A stretch of 64,000 nt of DNA from Reinekea sp. G2M2-21 (lineage in GTDB: Bacteria; Pseudomonadota; Gammaproteobacteria; Pseudomonadales; Natronospirillaceae): NCBI RefSeq assembly GCF_015687175.1, contig NZ_JADPQG010000001.1:1054001-1118000 (forward strand). Direction: 5' to 3'. The position numbers and the translations under genes are program-made. Position 1 is the stretch's first letter. Each line of letters starts with the position of its first letter. The notes beneath the pieces were generated by a model. That model searched no databases. It was not told where the DNA came from and was given only the letters and a program-made list of their open reading frames with translations. Shown in pieces: positions 39,233 through 47,731 of this stretch.

Positions 39233-39391
39233 TGTGCGAGCGCACGTTAACGGCGATTTGAATATAAACCCCTCACGGCTGGCCTGTTGCCACACAGCCC
39301 GGCGCAATTGCATATCCCTTTGTAGGACAGAACAATTGAGGCACGAAGGCGGTTGGGAACTATAGCGGCGATTTGAATAAAAATCCATCAC
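39233..39391. mobile_element. Putative IS21-family terminal region (remnant)
   Basis: It starts with TGTGCGAGCGCAC (internal palindrome 39234-39245), and holds two 26-base direct copies of CGGCGATTTGAATAxAAA at 39251-39276 and 39366-39391, which match at 22 of 26 positions and are 115 bases apart. Multiple internal copies of a GGCGATTTGAA-type motif behind a TGT tip are typical of IS21-family ends. No istA or istB frame is left, so this would be a remnant. The repeats are seen; the family assignment is from memory of such ends. Confidence 0.4.
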
Positions 39392-39427
39392 TACCAAAGC
39401 CCGAATCCCACGGACTCTAAGGATTTT

Positions 39428-39697
39428 TTAAGCTGACTCAGTCTCTGTCATTCCCTTTACTGTATCAACCTGTTCCGGTTCTTCTTTACGGGTGTTGCGA
39501 TTCACATTGCTGCTGAACCGTTTCGCCATCACTCGCTCGGCTTCTATGCCTTCCAGGTTCAACGCTTTTGCGACACTATAAATTGTCAACGCGGTTTGGT
39601 CGGCATCTGCACTCGCAGCCGGCTGAGTGCCATTTAGCAATTCGATCAACGGGCCCACTTTGATTTTCAATTACCGCAATTGATCGTACATGTCCAT
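39428..39697 (-). pseudogene. Small ORF interrupted by an in-frame TAA
   Basis: From ATG 39697 (AAGGAG 12 bases upstream) the frame reads MDMYDQLR, then TAA, then continues open for about 80 residues from a TTG at 39670 (LKIKVGPLIELLNG onward) to the stop at 39428. The simplest reading is a gene of about 89 codons with a nonsense mutation at codon 9. Alternatives are reinitiation at the TTG directly after the stop, or a short leader peptide ahead of an 80-residue protein. The family is not recognised. Confidence 0.45.
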
Positions 39698-39768
39698 ATC
39701 GCTTTTAATCTCCTTAAAATCGCCGGCTTGCGGCAAAAACCCCCGTGTTCCGATGCTAAGTCTCGGAT

Positions 39769-39930
39769 CTAACGGGCAAACAGCCTGTTATGTTCCAAGG
39801 CACGTAATATGCTAATTAGTTCCGGTGGCGGGTCGACCAGAAAATGAAGATTTGCCCGTAATGCATTCACGAGCTCAGACTCTTGAGTAAACTTCTTCAG
39901 CGCCACCGTTTTGTTGAATAAATTTTCCAT
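39769..39930 (-). CDS. 53-residue hypothetical protein
   Basis: Starts at ATG 39930 with an excellent GAGGAG site 8 bases upstream and ends at TAG 39769. It is largely helical, with a basic N-terminal half (NKTVALKKF) and a PPPELISIL segment. No recognised family. It is upstream of, and on the same strand as, the interrupted frame at 39428-39697, with which it may once have formed an operon. The ribosome site is the main support. Confidence 0.5.
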   Translation of the reverse strand: MENLFNKTVALKKFTQESELVNALRANLHFLVDPPPELISILRALEHNRLFAR

Positions 39931-39943
39931 TCAATAGCTCCTC

Positions 39944-40429
39944 TTAAATAAAGGTGATTGGCATACTGCATCTTTTGCCAAGGCCGAACGGTAAAAAAGG
40001 ACTGTTGTAAGACGACAAAAAACGGCAAAGTATAAAATTAATAACGAAAGGTGTGTTATATGCTGCATTTACTAAAAATCCATCTGCCTTTAGCGCGTAA
40101 TACGCTACCAAGACGATAGTTTCGCCTGGGGTATAAGCGAGTGACACCTGCGAATGAACCCGCGAGGTCGACCTGAACCCCTTATGTCCACAAGTAAATA
40201 ATGAGCGGCCCCGTTTTTTTACTAGTTTGCCTATTCTAATGACAGGCTTAGCTTCTGTTTCCGATAGGTGAACCACCACAGCTATTGAGGCTTGTCGCGA
40301 AGATAGTCCTATATTGATACCAAACAGCCTCGCCCGTTTAGTGGGTAAGGGTATAACGGCTAAATCAGAGGAAATGCAGCGTAATTGCCCGGCAATCCGA
40401 CAAGTATATCCAATTGACTCATGTAACAA
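39944..40429 (-). CDS. Doubtful 161-codon ORF
   Basis: Open from a TTG at 40429 to TAA at 39944, ending immediately before the GAGGAG of the 53-residue gene. The translation has an unusual composition (many Ser, Cys and hydrophobic residues, no clear domain), no ribosome site and no recognisable family. It may be chance, or a decayed gene. Listed because nothing else fills the stretch. Confidence 0.2.
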   Translation of the reverse strand: MLHESIGYTCRIAGQLRCISSDLAVIPLPTKRARLFGINIGLSSRQASIAVVVHLSETEAKPVIRIGKLVKKRGRSLFTCGHKGFRSTSRVHSQVSLAYTPGETIVLVAYYALKADGFLVNAAYNTPFVINFILCRFLSSYNSPFLPFGLGKRCSMPITFI

Positions 40430-40663
40430 GGTAGTTGTGATTTTCGGAACAATGCCAGGCCTTTGCCGAATTTAAAATCGAACCTAATGTGCTTTGCTGT
40501 TATTAACCCCCGATAAACTTAAACATTGCAAGGCGAAAAACCATCCTTTAAACTCCGCGTTCATTGATTGAACGCTACCCTGCAAGCCCTCAGCAGAGGG
40601 TTAGAACCTGCATTCCAATTAGCCACACTGCTTGAATGATATAAGTGCATAAGTGAACACGAA

Positions 40664-41026
40664 ATGTTAACTGACGAACTTCGCTATAAACTGCTAAAAG
40701 CGTTGGAGAAAAATCCAAACGTAAGCCAGCGAGCCATAGCAAAAGAGCTCGGTATAAGTTTGGGCAAAGTAAATTATTGTATAAATGCTTTATTAGAAGT
40801 AGGTTGGATTAAGGCTCGGAATTTTAAGAATAGCCAAAATAAGCTCGGCTATGCTTACCTGGTAACTCCAACTGGTATTGAAGCTAAAGCGAAAGTAACT
40901 CAGCGATTCTTACAAATAAAAATCGAAGAATATGCCAACCTAGAGGCTGAGATACAGGCTATGCGAGCGGAATTAAGCGATTTTGACGCTGAAATAGCGT
41001 CCTCGGAGATAAATTATAAATTATGA
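40664..41026 (+). CDS. EPS-associated MarR-type transcriptional regulator
   Basis: A 120-residue winged-helix protein: the HTH is [35 protein letters not shown] (19-53), followed by a wing and a C-terminal coiled helix (88-115). This small MarR-like family is characteristically the first gene of exopolysaccharide/O-antigen loci in many proteobacteria. Here it overlaps wecB by 4 bases and opens a 15-gene operon. It probably controls the locus; the operator is not identified. Confidence 0.85.
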   Translation: MLTDELRYKLLKALEKNPNVSQRAIAKELGISLGKVNYCINALLEVGWIKARNFKNSQNKLGYAYLVTPTGIEAKAKVTQRFLQIKIEEYANLEAEIQAMRAELSDFDAEIASSEINYKL

Positions 41027-42141
41027 AAGTTTTAACAATTTTTGGTACTCGCCCTGAGGCCATTAAAATGGCTCCTTTAGTTAAATCACTGAAAAACGAT
41101 AGTGACATCGATGCCAAAGTCTGCGTAACTGCACAGCACCGCGAAATGCTTGACCAAGTATTGGATTTGTTCGAAATTAAACCCGACTATGATTTGAATA
41201 TCATGAAGGCGGGGCAAGATCTATACGATATTACTAGCCGTATCTTGTTAGAGCTAAAGTCGGTGTTAGTTGAGTTTAAGCCAGACTGGGTACTGGTACA
41301 TGGCGACACCTCTACCACCTTTGCTGCGTCCCTGGCCGCCTTTTATCAGCAAATCAAAGTAGGGCACGTAGAGGCTGGGCTTCGCACTGGTAATTTGTTA
41401 TCCCCTTGGCCGGAAGAAGCCAACCGGAAGTTGACTGGTGTACTTACGGCTAAACATTTCGCACCAACAGCCACCAGTAAGGCAAACTTAATTAAAGAAA
41501 ATGTACCCGATGATAGTGTTGTAATTACCGGAAATACTGTAATCGACGCATTGTTTGATGTTCGTGATAATATCCTCAGCCGAGAGGATGTTAATAAGGA
41601 ACTATCTACCCAGTTTGGCTGGATAGGCGTACCCTATGTACTTGTCACTGGCCACCGACGTGAAAGTTTTGGTGGTGGCTTCGAGCGTATCTGTCAAGCG
41701 ATTCATGACATAGCAAAAGCCTATCCAAATTATAAAATAATTTACCCAGTTCACTTGAATCCTAATGTTCGCGAGCCAGTAAACCGCCTATTATCAGATG
41801 TGAGCAATGTTCAACTTATTGAGCCGCAAGAGTATTTGCCTTTTGTGTACCTGATGAATAACGCACACATTATATTGACTGACTCCGGTGGCATACAGGA
41901 AGAAGCTCCTTCACTAGGCAAGCCTGTTCTGGTTATGCGAGATACAACGGAGCGCCCAGAGGCTGTAGAGGCAGGGACAGTTAAACTTGTAGGTACAGAC
42001 GTGCAGGCAATTGTGAGTGAAGTTTCAAAGCTTATTGAAGATAAAACTCATTACGAGGCGATGTCTTTAGCGCACAACCCCTATGGGGATGGCGAAGCCT
42101 GCGCACGCATTATTTCTGCATTAAAAGCTACTAAAATTTAA
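41023..42141 (+). CDS. wecB: UDP-N-acetylglucosamine 2-epimerase (non-hydrolysing)
   Basis: Interconverts UDP-GlcNAc and UDP-ManNAc. 372 residues, the family norm. Motifs: [12 protein letters not shown] (8-19), [25 protein letters not shown] and [17 protein letters not shown]. It starts in the stop of the regulator (ATGA). WecC downstream oxidises the product, so the pair gives UDP-ManNAcA. Confidence 0.96.
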   Translation: MKVLTIFGTRPEAIKMAPLVKSLKNDSDIDAKVCVTAQHREMLDQVLDLFEIKPDYDLNIMKAGQDLYDITSRILLELKSVLVEFKPDWVLVHGDTSTTFAASLAAFYQQIKVGHVEAGLRTGNLLSPWPEEANRKLTGVLTAKHFAPTATSKANLIKENVPDDSVVITGNTVIDALFDVRDNILSREDVNKELSTQFGWIGVPYVLVTGHRRESFGGGFERICQAIHDIAKAYPNYKIIYPVHLNPNVREPVNRLLSDVSNVQLIEPQEYLPFVYLMNNAHIILTDSGGIQEEAPSLGKPVLVMRDTTERPEAVEAGTVKLVGTDVQAIVSEVSKLIEDKTHYEAMSLAHNPYGDGEACARIISALKATKI

Positions 42142-42155
42142 TAATAGGAAGTTAC

Positions 42156-43403
42156 ATGGCATTTAAAACAATATCGGTGATTGGCTTAGGTTATATTGGA
42201 TTACCCACAGCAGCAGTATTTGCTTCACGCAAAGTAAATGTTATTGGTGTTGACGTTAACCAAAAGGCAGTGGATACGATCAATAAGGGTGAGATTCATA
42301 TCGTCGAGCCAGACCTTGATATGGTTGTTCATGCTGCTGTAACAGAAGGTTACCTTAAGGCAACCATAACCCCAGAGCCTGCTGATGCTTTTTTAATAGC
42401 AGTGCCAACGCCGTTTAAGGGTGACAACCATGAGCCTGACCTTTCTTACATAGAATCTGCTTCAAAAGCAATTGCGCCAGTACTTAAAAAAGGCGACTTG
42501 GTGATTTTGGAATCCACATCGCCAGTGGGCGCAACGGAACAAGTGGCAGAATGGTTGGCGGCAGCTCGCCCGGACTTAACATTTCCGCAAACGGCCGGTG
42601 AAGAATCTGACATTCGAGTAGCGCACTGCCCAGAGCGAGTGTTGCCTGGCAAAGTATTGGAAGAACTGGTCAGCAACGACAGAGTGATTGGTGGTATGAC
42701 ATCAAAATGTACAGAGCAGGCATCTGCTTTGTACAAAATCTTTGTGAAAGGCGAATGCGTGGCGACAAATGCCCGTACCGCTGAAATGGCAAAACTAACG
42801 GAAAATAGTTTCCGTGACGTCAACATCGCCTTTGCAAATGAACTTTCAATTATTTGCGATAAATTAGACATTAATGTCTGGGAATTGATTTCTCTTGCTA
42901 ATCGACACCCGCGTGTAAACATTCTACAGCCTGGTCCTGGAGTGGGTGGCCACTGTATTGCTGTAGACCCGTGGTTTATTGTAAGCAAAACTCCGGGTGA
43001 AGCTCGTTTGATTAGAGCAGCCCGGGAGGTGAATGATGGTAAGCCTGAGTGGGTGATCGAAAAATACAAGGAGTTGCTTAGCACCTTGCTTCTCGCTAAT
43101 CCTAGTCTAGCAGCAAAGGACGTAATAGTGAGCTGTTATGGTTTGGCTTTTAAGGCGGATATTGACGATGTAAGGGAGAGCGCTGCTCTTAAAATAGCGA
43201 AGGCCGTTAAGGTGATACACCCAGGCGAGGTGTATGCGGTAGAGCCTAATATTCAAGGAGATGTATCTGGTCTTCGTAATTTAGATCTTCAATCCGCAAT
43301 AGAAAAAGCACACTTACACATTCTATTAGTTGAGCATGCGCAATTTAAAGGCGAATGCCCCGACTCTAAATATTTGATTGATACAAAAGGTTTATGGTGC
43401 TAA
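42156..43403 (+). CDS. wecC: UDP-N-acetyl-D-mannosamine dehydrogenase
   Basis: 415 residues, UDP-sugar dehydrogenase family. GLGYIGLPTA (10-19) is the NAD-binding motif, and the catalytic Cys is in GVGGHCIAVDPWFI. The WecC-type spacing VIVSCYGLAFKADIDDVRESAA is present in the C-domain. It makes UDP-ManNAcA from the WecB product. AGGA precedes the ATG at 42156. Third gene of the operon. Confidence 0.95.
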   Translation: MAFKTISVIGLGYIGLPTAAVFASRKVNVIGVDVNQKAVDTINKGEIHIVEPDLDMVVHAAVTEGYLKATITPEPADAFLIAVPTPFKGDNHEPDLSYIESASKAIAPVLKKGDLVILESTSPVGATEQVAEWLAAARPDLTFPQTAGEESDIRVAHCPERVLPGKVLEELVSNDRVIGGMTSKCTEQASALYKIFVKGECVATNARTAEMAKLTENSFRDVNIAFANELSIICDKLDINVWELISLANRHPRVNILQPGPGVGGHCIAVDPWFIVSKTPGEARLIRAAREVNDGKPEWVIEKYKELLSTLLLANPSLAAKDVIVSCYGLAFKADIDDVRESAALKIAKAVKVIHPGEVYAVEPNIQGDVSGLRNLDLQSAIEKAHLHILLVEHAQFKGECPDSKYLIDTKGLWC

Positions 43404-43406
43404 TGC

Positions 43407-44603
43407 ATGGGTAGGCAAGCATTATTGATAGCAAACTATGCATCTCCTTCTATCGGTGGGATAGAGCGTTCACTTGATGCAATTGCACAGACTTTAGCAG
43501 ACCAAGGGTGGTTTGTTACAATATTATGTACTAAGCATGATCCGGCGCTTCGAGATTTTGAAGTTTTAGCGAAGGATGTTGAAATTCGGCGTTTAGATAT
43601 GGCAAATACTAAAGTTCCGATAATTAGATTGCTCCGCCAAATAAGAGTTTTTAAAAAGTTCTTGGAAACCGTTGAAATCGGTTCTAATTCTTACGATATT
43701 GTGATTACAAGATCTTTGAGCGCAGCCACGGCTTGTCGATATGCTGACGTCAGCCATTTGCATGTATTCTCTACAACTTCAGAAATGGAAAGAAAAGGAC
43801 TATCAAAATCAGACGGGAGCGGGTGGGGAGTGTATCGTTTCGTTAAAAGTATTTTGATGTATTCATATTCAAAGTATTCATCAATACTTGAGGCTAAATT
43901 GCTTTCCTACAATAAAGCTAAAACTTTTGTTTTTAGCCGGATGATGTTGCGAGAGCTTACCAGGCTTCATTGCTTGGCTGATAGTCTACCGCGAGTGCTT
44001 TCCCCAGGTTACGATGAGGAATTATTTGGCATCGAAAAGAAACGGGTGGGAAAGTCTTTTAAGCGAAAGCAACTTTTATATGTAGGTAGATTAGCTCCTG
44101 AAAAAAACTTGGAGCACCTTTTTCAAGCTTTTTCTCGTGTTGACTTAAAGGCTGAGCTAATACTCGTGGGAGATGGCCCTGCTGAACTCGAACTTAGAGC
44201 ATTAGCCAAAAAGTTAGAAATTGATGATAGAGTTGTATTTGCGGGTCGTGCAAGTAAAAGTCTAGCTGGTATGTACTCATCTGCATTGTTTACCATATTG
44301 CCCACATTCTATGAGTCATTTGGTCAAGTTTACTTGGAGTCTATGGCATGTGGAACACCAATTATAGGTATTAAAAGTGGTATTGGTGTCGCTACAGCGG
44401 CAGACGAGATTATATTGCATGGCGAAAATGGTTTTCTTGTTGAAGATAAATCAATTGCTGGGTTAGCAGAGACTTTGGAAATGGCTTTGCTCGTTGATGC
44501 TGCTCGGTACGAAAAAATGTGCCTTAAATCTAGTCAGATAGTTGCTCAAAAATATGGTTGGGGCAACTTTTGCAAGAAATTACTCAACGTTGGTGCTGAA
44601 TGA
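43407..44603 (+). CDS. GT4 glycosyltransferase
   Basis: 398 residues, GT-B fold. The C-terminal donor domain has YVGRLAPEKNLEHL and the EX7E motif in FYESFGQVYLESMACGTPII (about 305-325), the hallmark of retaining GT4 enzymes. It is cytoplasmic or membrane-associated and adds one sugar of the repeat unit; specificity is unknown. It follows wecC after 3 bases and overlaps wzx by 4. From here base composition becomes visibly richer in A and T than in flanking genes. Confidence 0.88.
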   Translation: MGRQALLIANYASPSIGGIERSLDAIAQTLADQGWFVTILCTKHDPALRDFEVLAKDVEIRRLDMANTKVPIIRLLRQIRVFKKFLETVEIGSNSYDIVITRSLSAATACRYADVSHLHVFSTTSEMERKGLSKSDGSGWGVYRFVKSILMYSYSKYSSILEAKLLSYNKAKTFVFSRMMLRELTRLHCLADSLPRVLSPGYDEELFGIEKKRVGKSFKRKQLLYVGRLAPEKNLEHLFQAFSRVDLKAELILVGDGPAELELRALAKKLEIDDRVVFAGRASKSLAGMYSSALFTILPTFYESFGQVYLESMACGTPIIGIKSGIGVATAADEIILHGENGFLVEDKSIAGLAETLEMALLVDAARYEKMCLKSSQIVAQKYGWGNFCKKLLNVGAE

Positions 44604-46000
44604 GTAAGGCTTCATTTAATCAGGGCGTTCGCTGGTTGGCAATTCTTTCTCTGGTCGCAATACCAGTTAACTACTTGAGAACTTGGATGTTTTCTAACTC
44701 TATTAGTGGTGCTGAATTAGTTGCGTCATTTGCTGTTCTAATGATGATTACTCAAGGGGCTATAACGTTTCTGGTGATAGGTGGTGGCGCTTCAGTTGCA
44801 AAAGTATATGTTGAGTTGGAAGAGGAGCAGCAGCTGGCTTTCTTTTCTAGTTTTTTAGTCATTAATTTTCTGCTATTGGTAATTGTTCTTCTGTTAATTT
44901 CTATGATATCTAGTCGAATTGACTTTTTATCTGGAATTGGTCAAGGCTATAGCTTATTTCAGATTTTGGTGCTTATTTTCCTTTCATCAATGTCAGCAAT
45001 TGGAATTGCATTTCAACTAGCACAAAAAAAATATGTATATTTTTCAGTGTTGTCGAACCTCTGGGCGTACATATCTTTCTTTGCTTCGATCATATTATTC
45101 TTGGGCGTATGGGAGAATGATGATTTTATATTTTATGCTTATGTTGCCTATGGTTTAGTCTCTTTTACTGTATTTTCCTGGAGTTTTAGGTATGAGCTGA
45201 AGCTGAATACAGTTTCGTTTTCGATTTTATGGAAGAAAAGAGAGGATTTAGTTCCGACATATGTTAATAGCATCAGTTCTTATCTATTCCTGTATTTCGA
45301 CCAAATTATAGTTTTGTCAAGGGTTGGATCGTTGCAGCTCGCGGCGTATTTTTTGGCTTCTCAAATTGGTATGTTGATTCGGTATATACCAGATAAGCTT
45401 GCTCTGTTGTATATGCCTGATTTCTCAACCGATATTAGCGCTAAAAGAACAGATAAGATTGTTGAAAGATACCATCGCTTTGGTAGGTATGTGACGGCAT
45501 ATTCGCTCGTGGTTTTTTGTGGGCTTTTACTTGGCGCAGACTTTATACCTTATATTTTTGGTGAGTGGGTCACAGGTTATATTTCGATTATAATTTTGTT
45601 TTCGCTAGCTAGCTCAGTTAGCGTGCTTGGTGGAATAAATAGTACTTTAATTATTGCAGCAGGTGCAGCAAGAATATTTTTATTTTCTAATGTTCTTTTG
45701 GTCTCTATCCAAATCATTGCTGCACTTCTATTAGTGTCTGAATATGGAGTGCTAGGGGTAGTGTTAAGCAGAGTTTTTGTAGCTATCCTAGGGCAAGTAA
45801 TGAATTTGTTTATCATCAGAAGGTTGTTTCTTAGTGACTTTAATTATGGTGCTTATTACTATTTATTTTTTATTTTAATTGTGTTTGTTTGTATTTTAGA
45901 GCTCCTTGAGATCGGTTCGCCAAAGCTAATATGTTTCGTACTGGCTATTATTTCAATTGCTCGTTTGTGGTTTTTAAGGAGGTCAAATGCTCTTAGCTAG
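44600..46000 (+). CDS. wzx: Wzx-type polysaccharide flippase
   Basis: A 466-residue integral membrane protein with 12-14 hydrophobic helices and few charged loops, of the oligosaccharidyl-lipid flippase group of the MOP superfamily. It would move the undecaprenyl-PP-linked repeat unit to the periplasmic face. Sequence is poorly conserved in this family, so the call rests on topology, SLRV-like segments and position in a Wzx/Wzy locus. It overlaps both neighbours (4 and 14 bases). Confidence 0.82.
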   Translation: MSKASFNQGVRWLAILSLVAIPVNYLRTWMFSNSISGAELVASFAVLMMITQGAITFLVIGGGASVAKVYVELEEEQQLAFFSSFLVINFLLLVIVLLLISMISSRIDFLSGIGQGYSLFQILVLIFLSSMSAIGIAFQLAQKKYVYFSVLSNLWAYISFFASIILFLGVWENDDFIFYAYVAYGLVSFTVFSWSFRYELKLNTVSFSILWKKREDLVPTYVNSISSYLFLYFDQIIVLSRVGSLQLAAYFLASQIGMLIRYIPDKLALLYMPDFSTDISAKRTDKIVERYHRFGRYVTAYSLVVFCGLLLGADFIPYIFGEWVTGYISIIILFSLASSVSVLGGINSTLIIAAGAARIFLFSNVLLVSIQIIAALLLVSEYGVLGVVLSRVFVAILGQVMNLFIIRRLFLSDFNYGAYYYLFFILIVFVCILELLEIGSPKLICFVLAIISIARLWFLRRSNALS

Positions 46001-46538
46001 AAAAATAGCTGTAGCTAGAAATATGTTCATTTATATTGTTAAAACTGTTCTCAGCGTGGGGCATAGGTTGCTCGTATCTATTGCAGATTTATTACCACCA
46101 GATGAGCGGTCCTGTAGGATTAGAGGTAGAATCCATGGGCTTTCAATTGGTGCTGTAGGAGGTAATTTCCAAGTGGCGCAGGGTGTTAGGTTTGAGCATG
46201 GCTCGGGTATTAGAATCGGCGACGATGTTTATATAGGAACTGATTCCTGGCTAAGTGGTCTTAGGGGGGGGATTGTCCTTGAAGACCAAGTTATGATTGG
46301 ACCAAAAGTGACTATGGTTAGCAGTAATCATACGCTAAAACAGGGGAGTTACCGTTTTGGGCCAGGTAAGCCAGGTGCCATTAAAATCGGCTATGGCACT
46401 TGGTTAGGCGCTGGAGTTAGGGTCATGGCCGGTATAGAGGTGCCTTCTTCATCTCTAGTTTGCGCAGGCGCTGTTTTGACTAAAACTTTTAGAGAAAGTG
46501 GTATATATGGTGGAGTGCCTGCGGGAAAAATAAAGTGA
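45987..46538 (+). CDS. Hexapeptide-repeat acyltransferase (LbH family)
   Basis: 183 residues. A hydrophobic/amphipathic N-terminal helix (about 10-35) precedes a left-handed beta-helix with repeated I-G-x-x-x-x triads (IRIGDDVYIGTDSWL, VMIGPKVTMVSSNHT, IKIGYGTWLGAGVRVMAGI). His in SSNHT is the usual catalytic residue of CatB/NodL-like O-acetyltransferases. It probably acetylates a sugar of the glycan. A perfect AAGGAGG lies inside the wzx 3' end before the ATG at 45987. Confidence 0.85.
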   Translation: MLLARKIAVARNMFIYIVKTVLSVGHRLLVSIADLLPPDERSCRIRGRIHGLSIGAVGGNFQVAQGVRFEHGSGIRIGDDVYIGTDSWLSGLRGGIVLEDQVMIGPKVTMVSSNHTLKQGSYRFGPGKPGAIKIGYGTWLGAGVRVMAGIEVPSSSLVCAGAVLTKTFRESGIYGGVPAGKIK

Positions 46539-47731
46539 AAAATAAAATGAAGGAATTAGTGCTTTTTGCTGCTCGTCCCCCATACGTAAAGCATTCAAGC
46601 CAGACGTTGTATCAAACGCTACTAGGTATATGCAATATGTATCGAGTTACTGGGGGGGCATATTGGAGAGACGAAGCTGCTCGCGTTGCGGCCTTATTGA
46701 TCAGTACGCAATCTAAAGATGGCGGTTTTGATATAGGTTATGCATTTAATTTTGGGCTCAGGAAGAAGAAGGGTACTAGCTCTACTCCCGAACTTTATAG
46801 TGTTGTTGCATTGGTCGACTATAAGACTACTTTTGATACCACAGTAGCAGACCAGAGCATTAAAAAAGGGATTCAGTGGATAAAAGAAAACTCCATTAGG
46901 ATGCCCGATGATTCATATACTATTCCTTACTGCCCAAAAGCGATTAGAGAAACGGTTGTCATCAATGGTGTATCATTTGCGCTTGGTGCAATCGGTTCAT
47001 ATTTGAGTTGTTTTAAAGATATTTCGGCGGAAGAGCTTTATATTAAATTAGGTCGATTTATAAATAGTAAGATAGAGCTTTGCGAAGGCGAAGAGACTGC
47101 TTTCTGGCCTTACTTTGATCAAAAATCGGATATTCCTTCGAAAGAGCTTAAAGATAAAGTCGATTTCTATCACCAGATGCAGCAGATAGAAATGCATACA
47201 ATAGGCCCTTTAGCGGATAAATTTACCAATAGTACTGCTCTATGGTCTCTGTACGAACATGTCAGATTAAAACAAGATGAATATGGATATATACCGTACG
47301 CGAACCATAGCAAGTACTTCGGCGAAAATGCACATCTTTGGGGTCTTGTTTCGTTTGTGACCGCTTCTCTCCGGTTGACCCATATAGCTAAAGACGAAAT
47401 TATGAAGGACAGAATTAAAAGTTCCGCCGTGAAAACTATGGAGTGGGTAATCGATAAAGGGTGGAATGGAGAGTATTTCTGGGGTGTGGTGAATAAAAAC
47501 GGAACCCCAGTGGGCTATAAAGGTTATTTACCAAGATCTGATGCATGGGTTTTTAACGCTTTATCTCTGTGCCAAGTAGAGTTAGGGGAAGGACCATGGA
47601 CACCCCTGTTGGATGTTGTATATAAAAAGCTAGCATCTTGTAATTATTCTGGGCGTGAAAACCATTCTAGAAATCTTAGAACTACAATACTGGCGAATTC
47701 AGCAAAAATTATCCGGCAAATTAAGTCATGA
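46535..47731 (+). CDS. Alpha/alpha-toroid-like protein in the polysaccharide operon, function unknown
   Basis: 398 residues, no signal peptide and no transmembrane helix, so cytoplasmic. Helical repeats contain aromatic and acidic clusters (GAYWRDEAARVAALLISTQSKDGGF, HTIGPLADKFTNSTALWSLYEHV, WVIDKGWNGEYFWGV, SDAWVFNALSLCQVELG), a pattern seen in six-hairpin glycosidases, polysaccharide lyases, C5-epimerase toroids and terpene cyclase-like folds. I cannot assign a reaction. It starts at GTG 46535 overlapping the acyltransferase stop; an ATG at 46547 is also possible. It is in the AT-rich part of the operon. Confidence 0.75.
   Translation: MKNKMKELVLFAARPPYVKHSSQTLYQTLLGICNMYRVTGGAYWRDEAARVAALLISTQSKDGGFDIGYAFNFGLRKKKGTSSTPELYSVVALVDYKTTFDTTVADQSIKKGIQWIKENSIRMPDDSYTIPYCPKAIRETVVINGVSFALGAIGSYLSCFKDISAEELYIKLGRFINSKIELCEGEETAFWPYFDQKSDIPSKELKDKVDFYHQMQQIEMHTIGPLADKFTNSTALWSLYEHVRLKQDEYGYIPYANHSKYFGENAHLWGLVSFVTASLRLTHIAKDEIMKDRIKSSAVKTMEWVIDKGWNGEYFWGVVNKNGTPVGYKGYLPRSDAWVFNALSLCQVELGEGPWTPLLDVVYKKLASCNYSGRENHSRNLRTTILANSAKIIRQIKS

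Larger units (their letters stand above)
39179..40663. other. 1.5-kb gene-poor region with IS-like repeats and small ORFs
   Basis: Between the YejM-like gene and the polysaccharide operon. In order it holds a 10-bp palindrome TCCTTAAGGA (39202-39211), a consensus TATAAT (39217-39222), IS21-like terminal repeats (39233-39391), an interrupted frame (39428-39697, minus), a small gene (39769-39930, minus) and a long doubtful frame (39944-40429, minus). The last 230 bases before the operon have no clear gene, no JUMPstart/ops element and no clear promoter. The mixture suggests a decayed insertion site. Confidence 0.6.

Noticed and set aside
40590-40625. tRNA-like 3' end (GGGTTAGAACC-like stretch)
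   Set aside because: No acceptor, D or anticodon stems can be formed around it; only a short CCCTC/GAGGG hairpin is present.
40440-40663. JUMPstart/ops element upstream of the polysaccharide operon
   Set aside because: The only resemblance, GGGTAGCGTT near 40570, is on the minus strand and points away from the operon.
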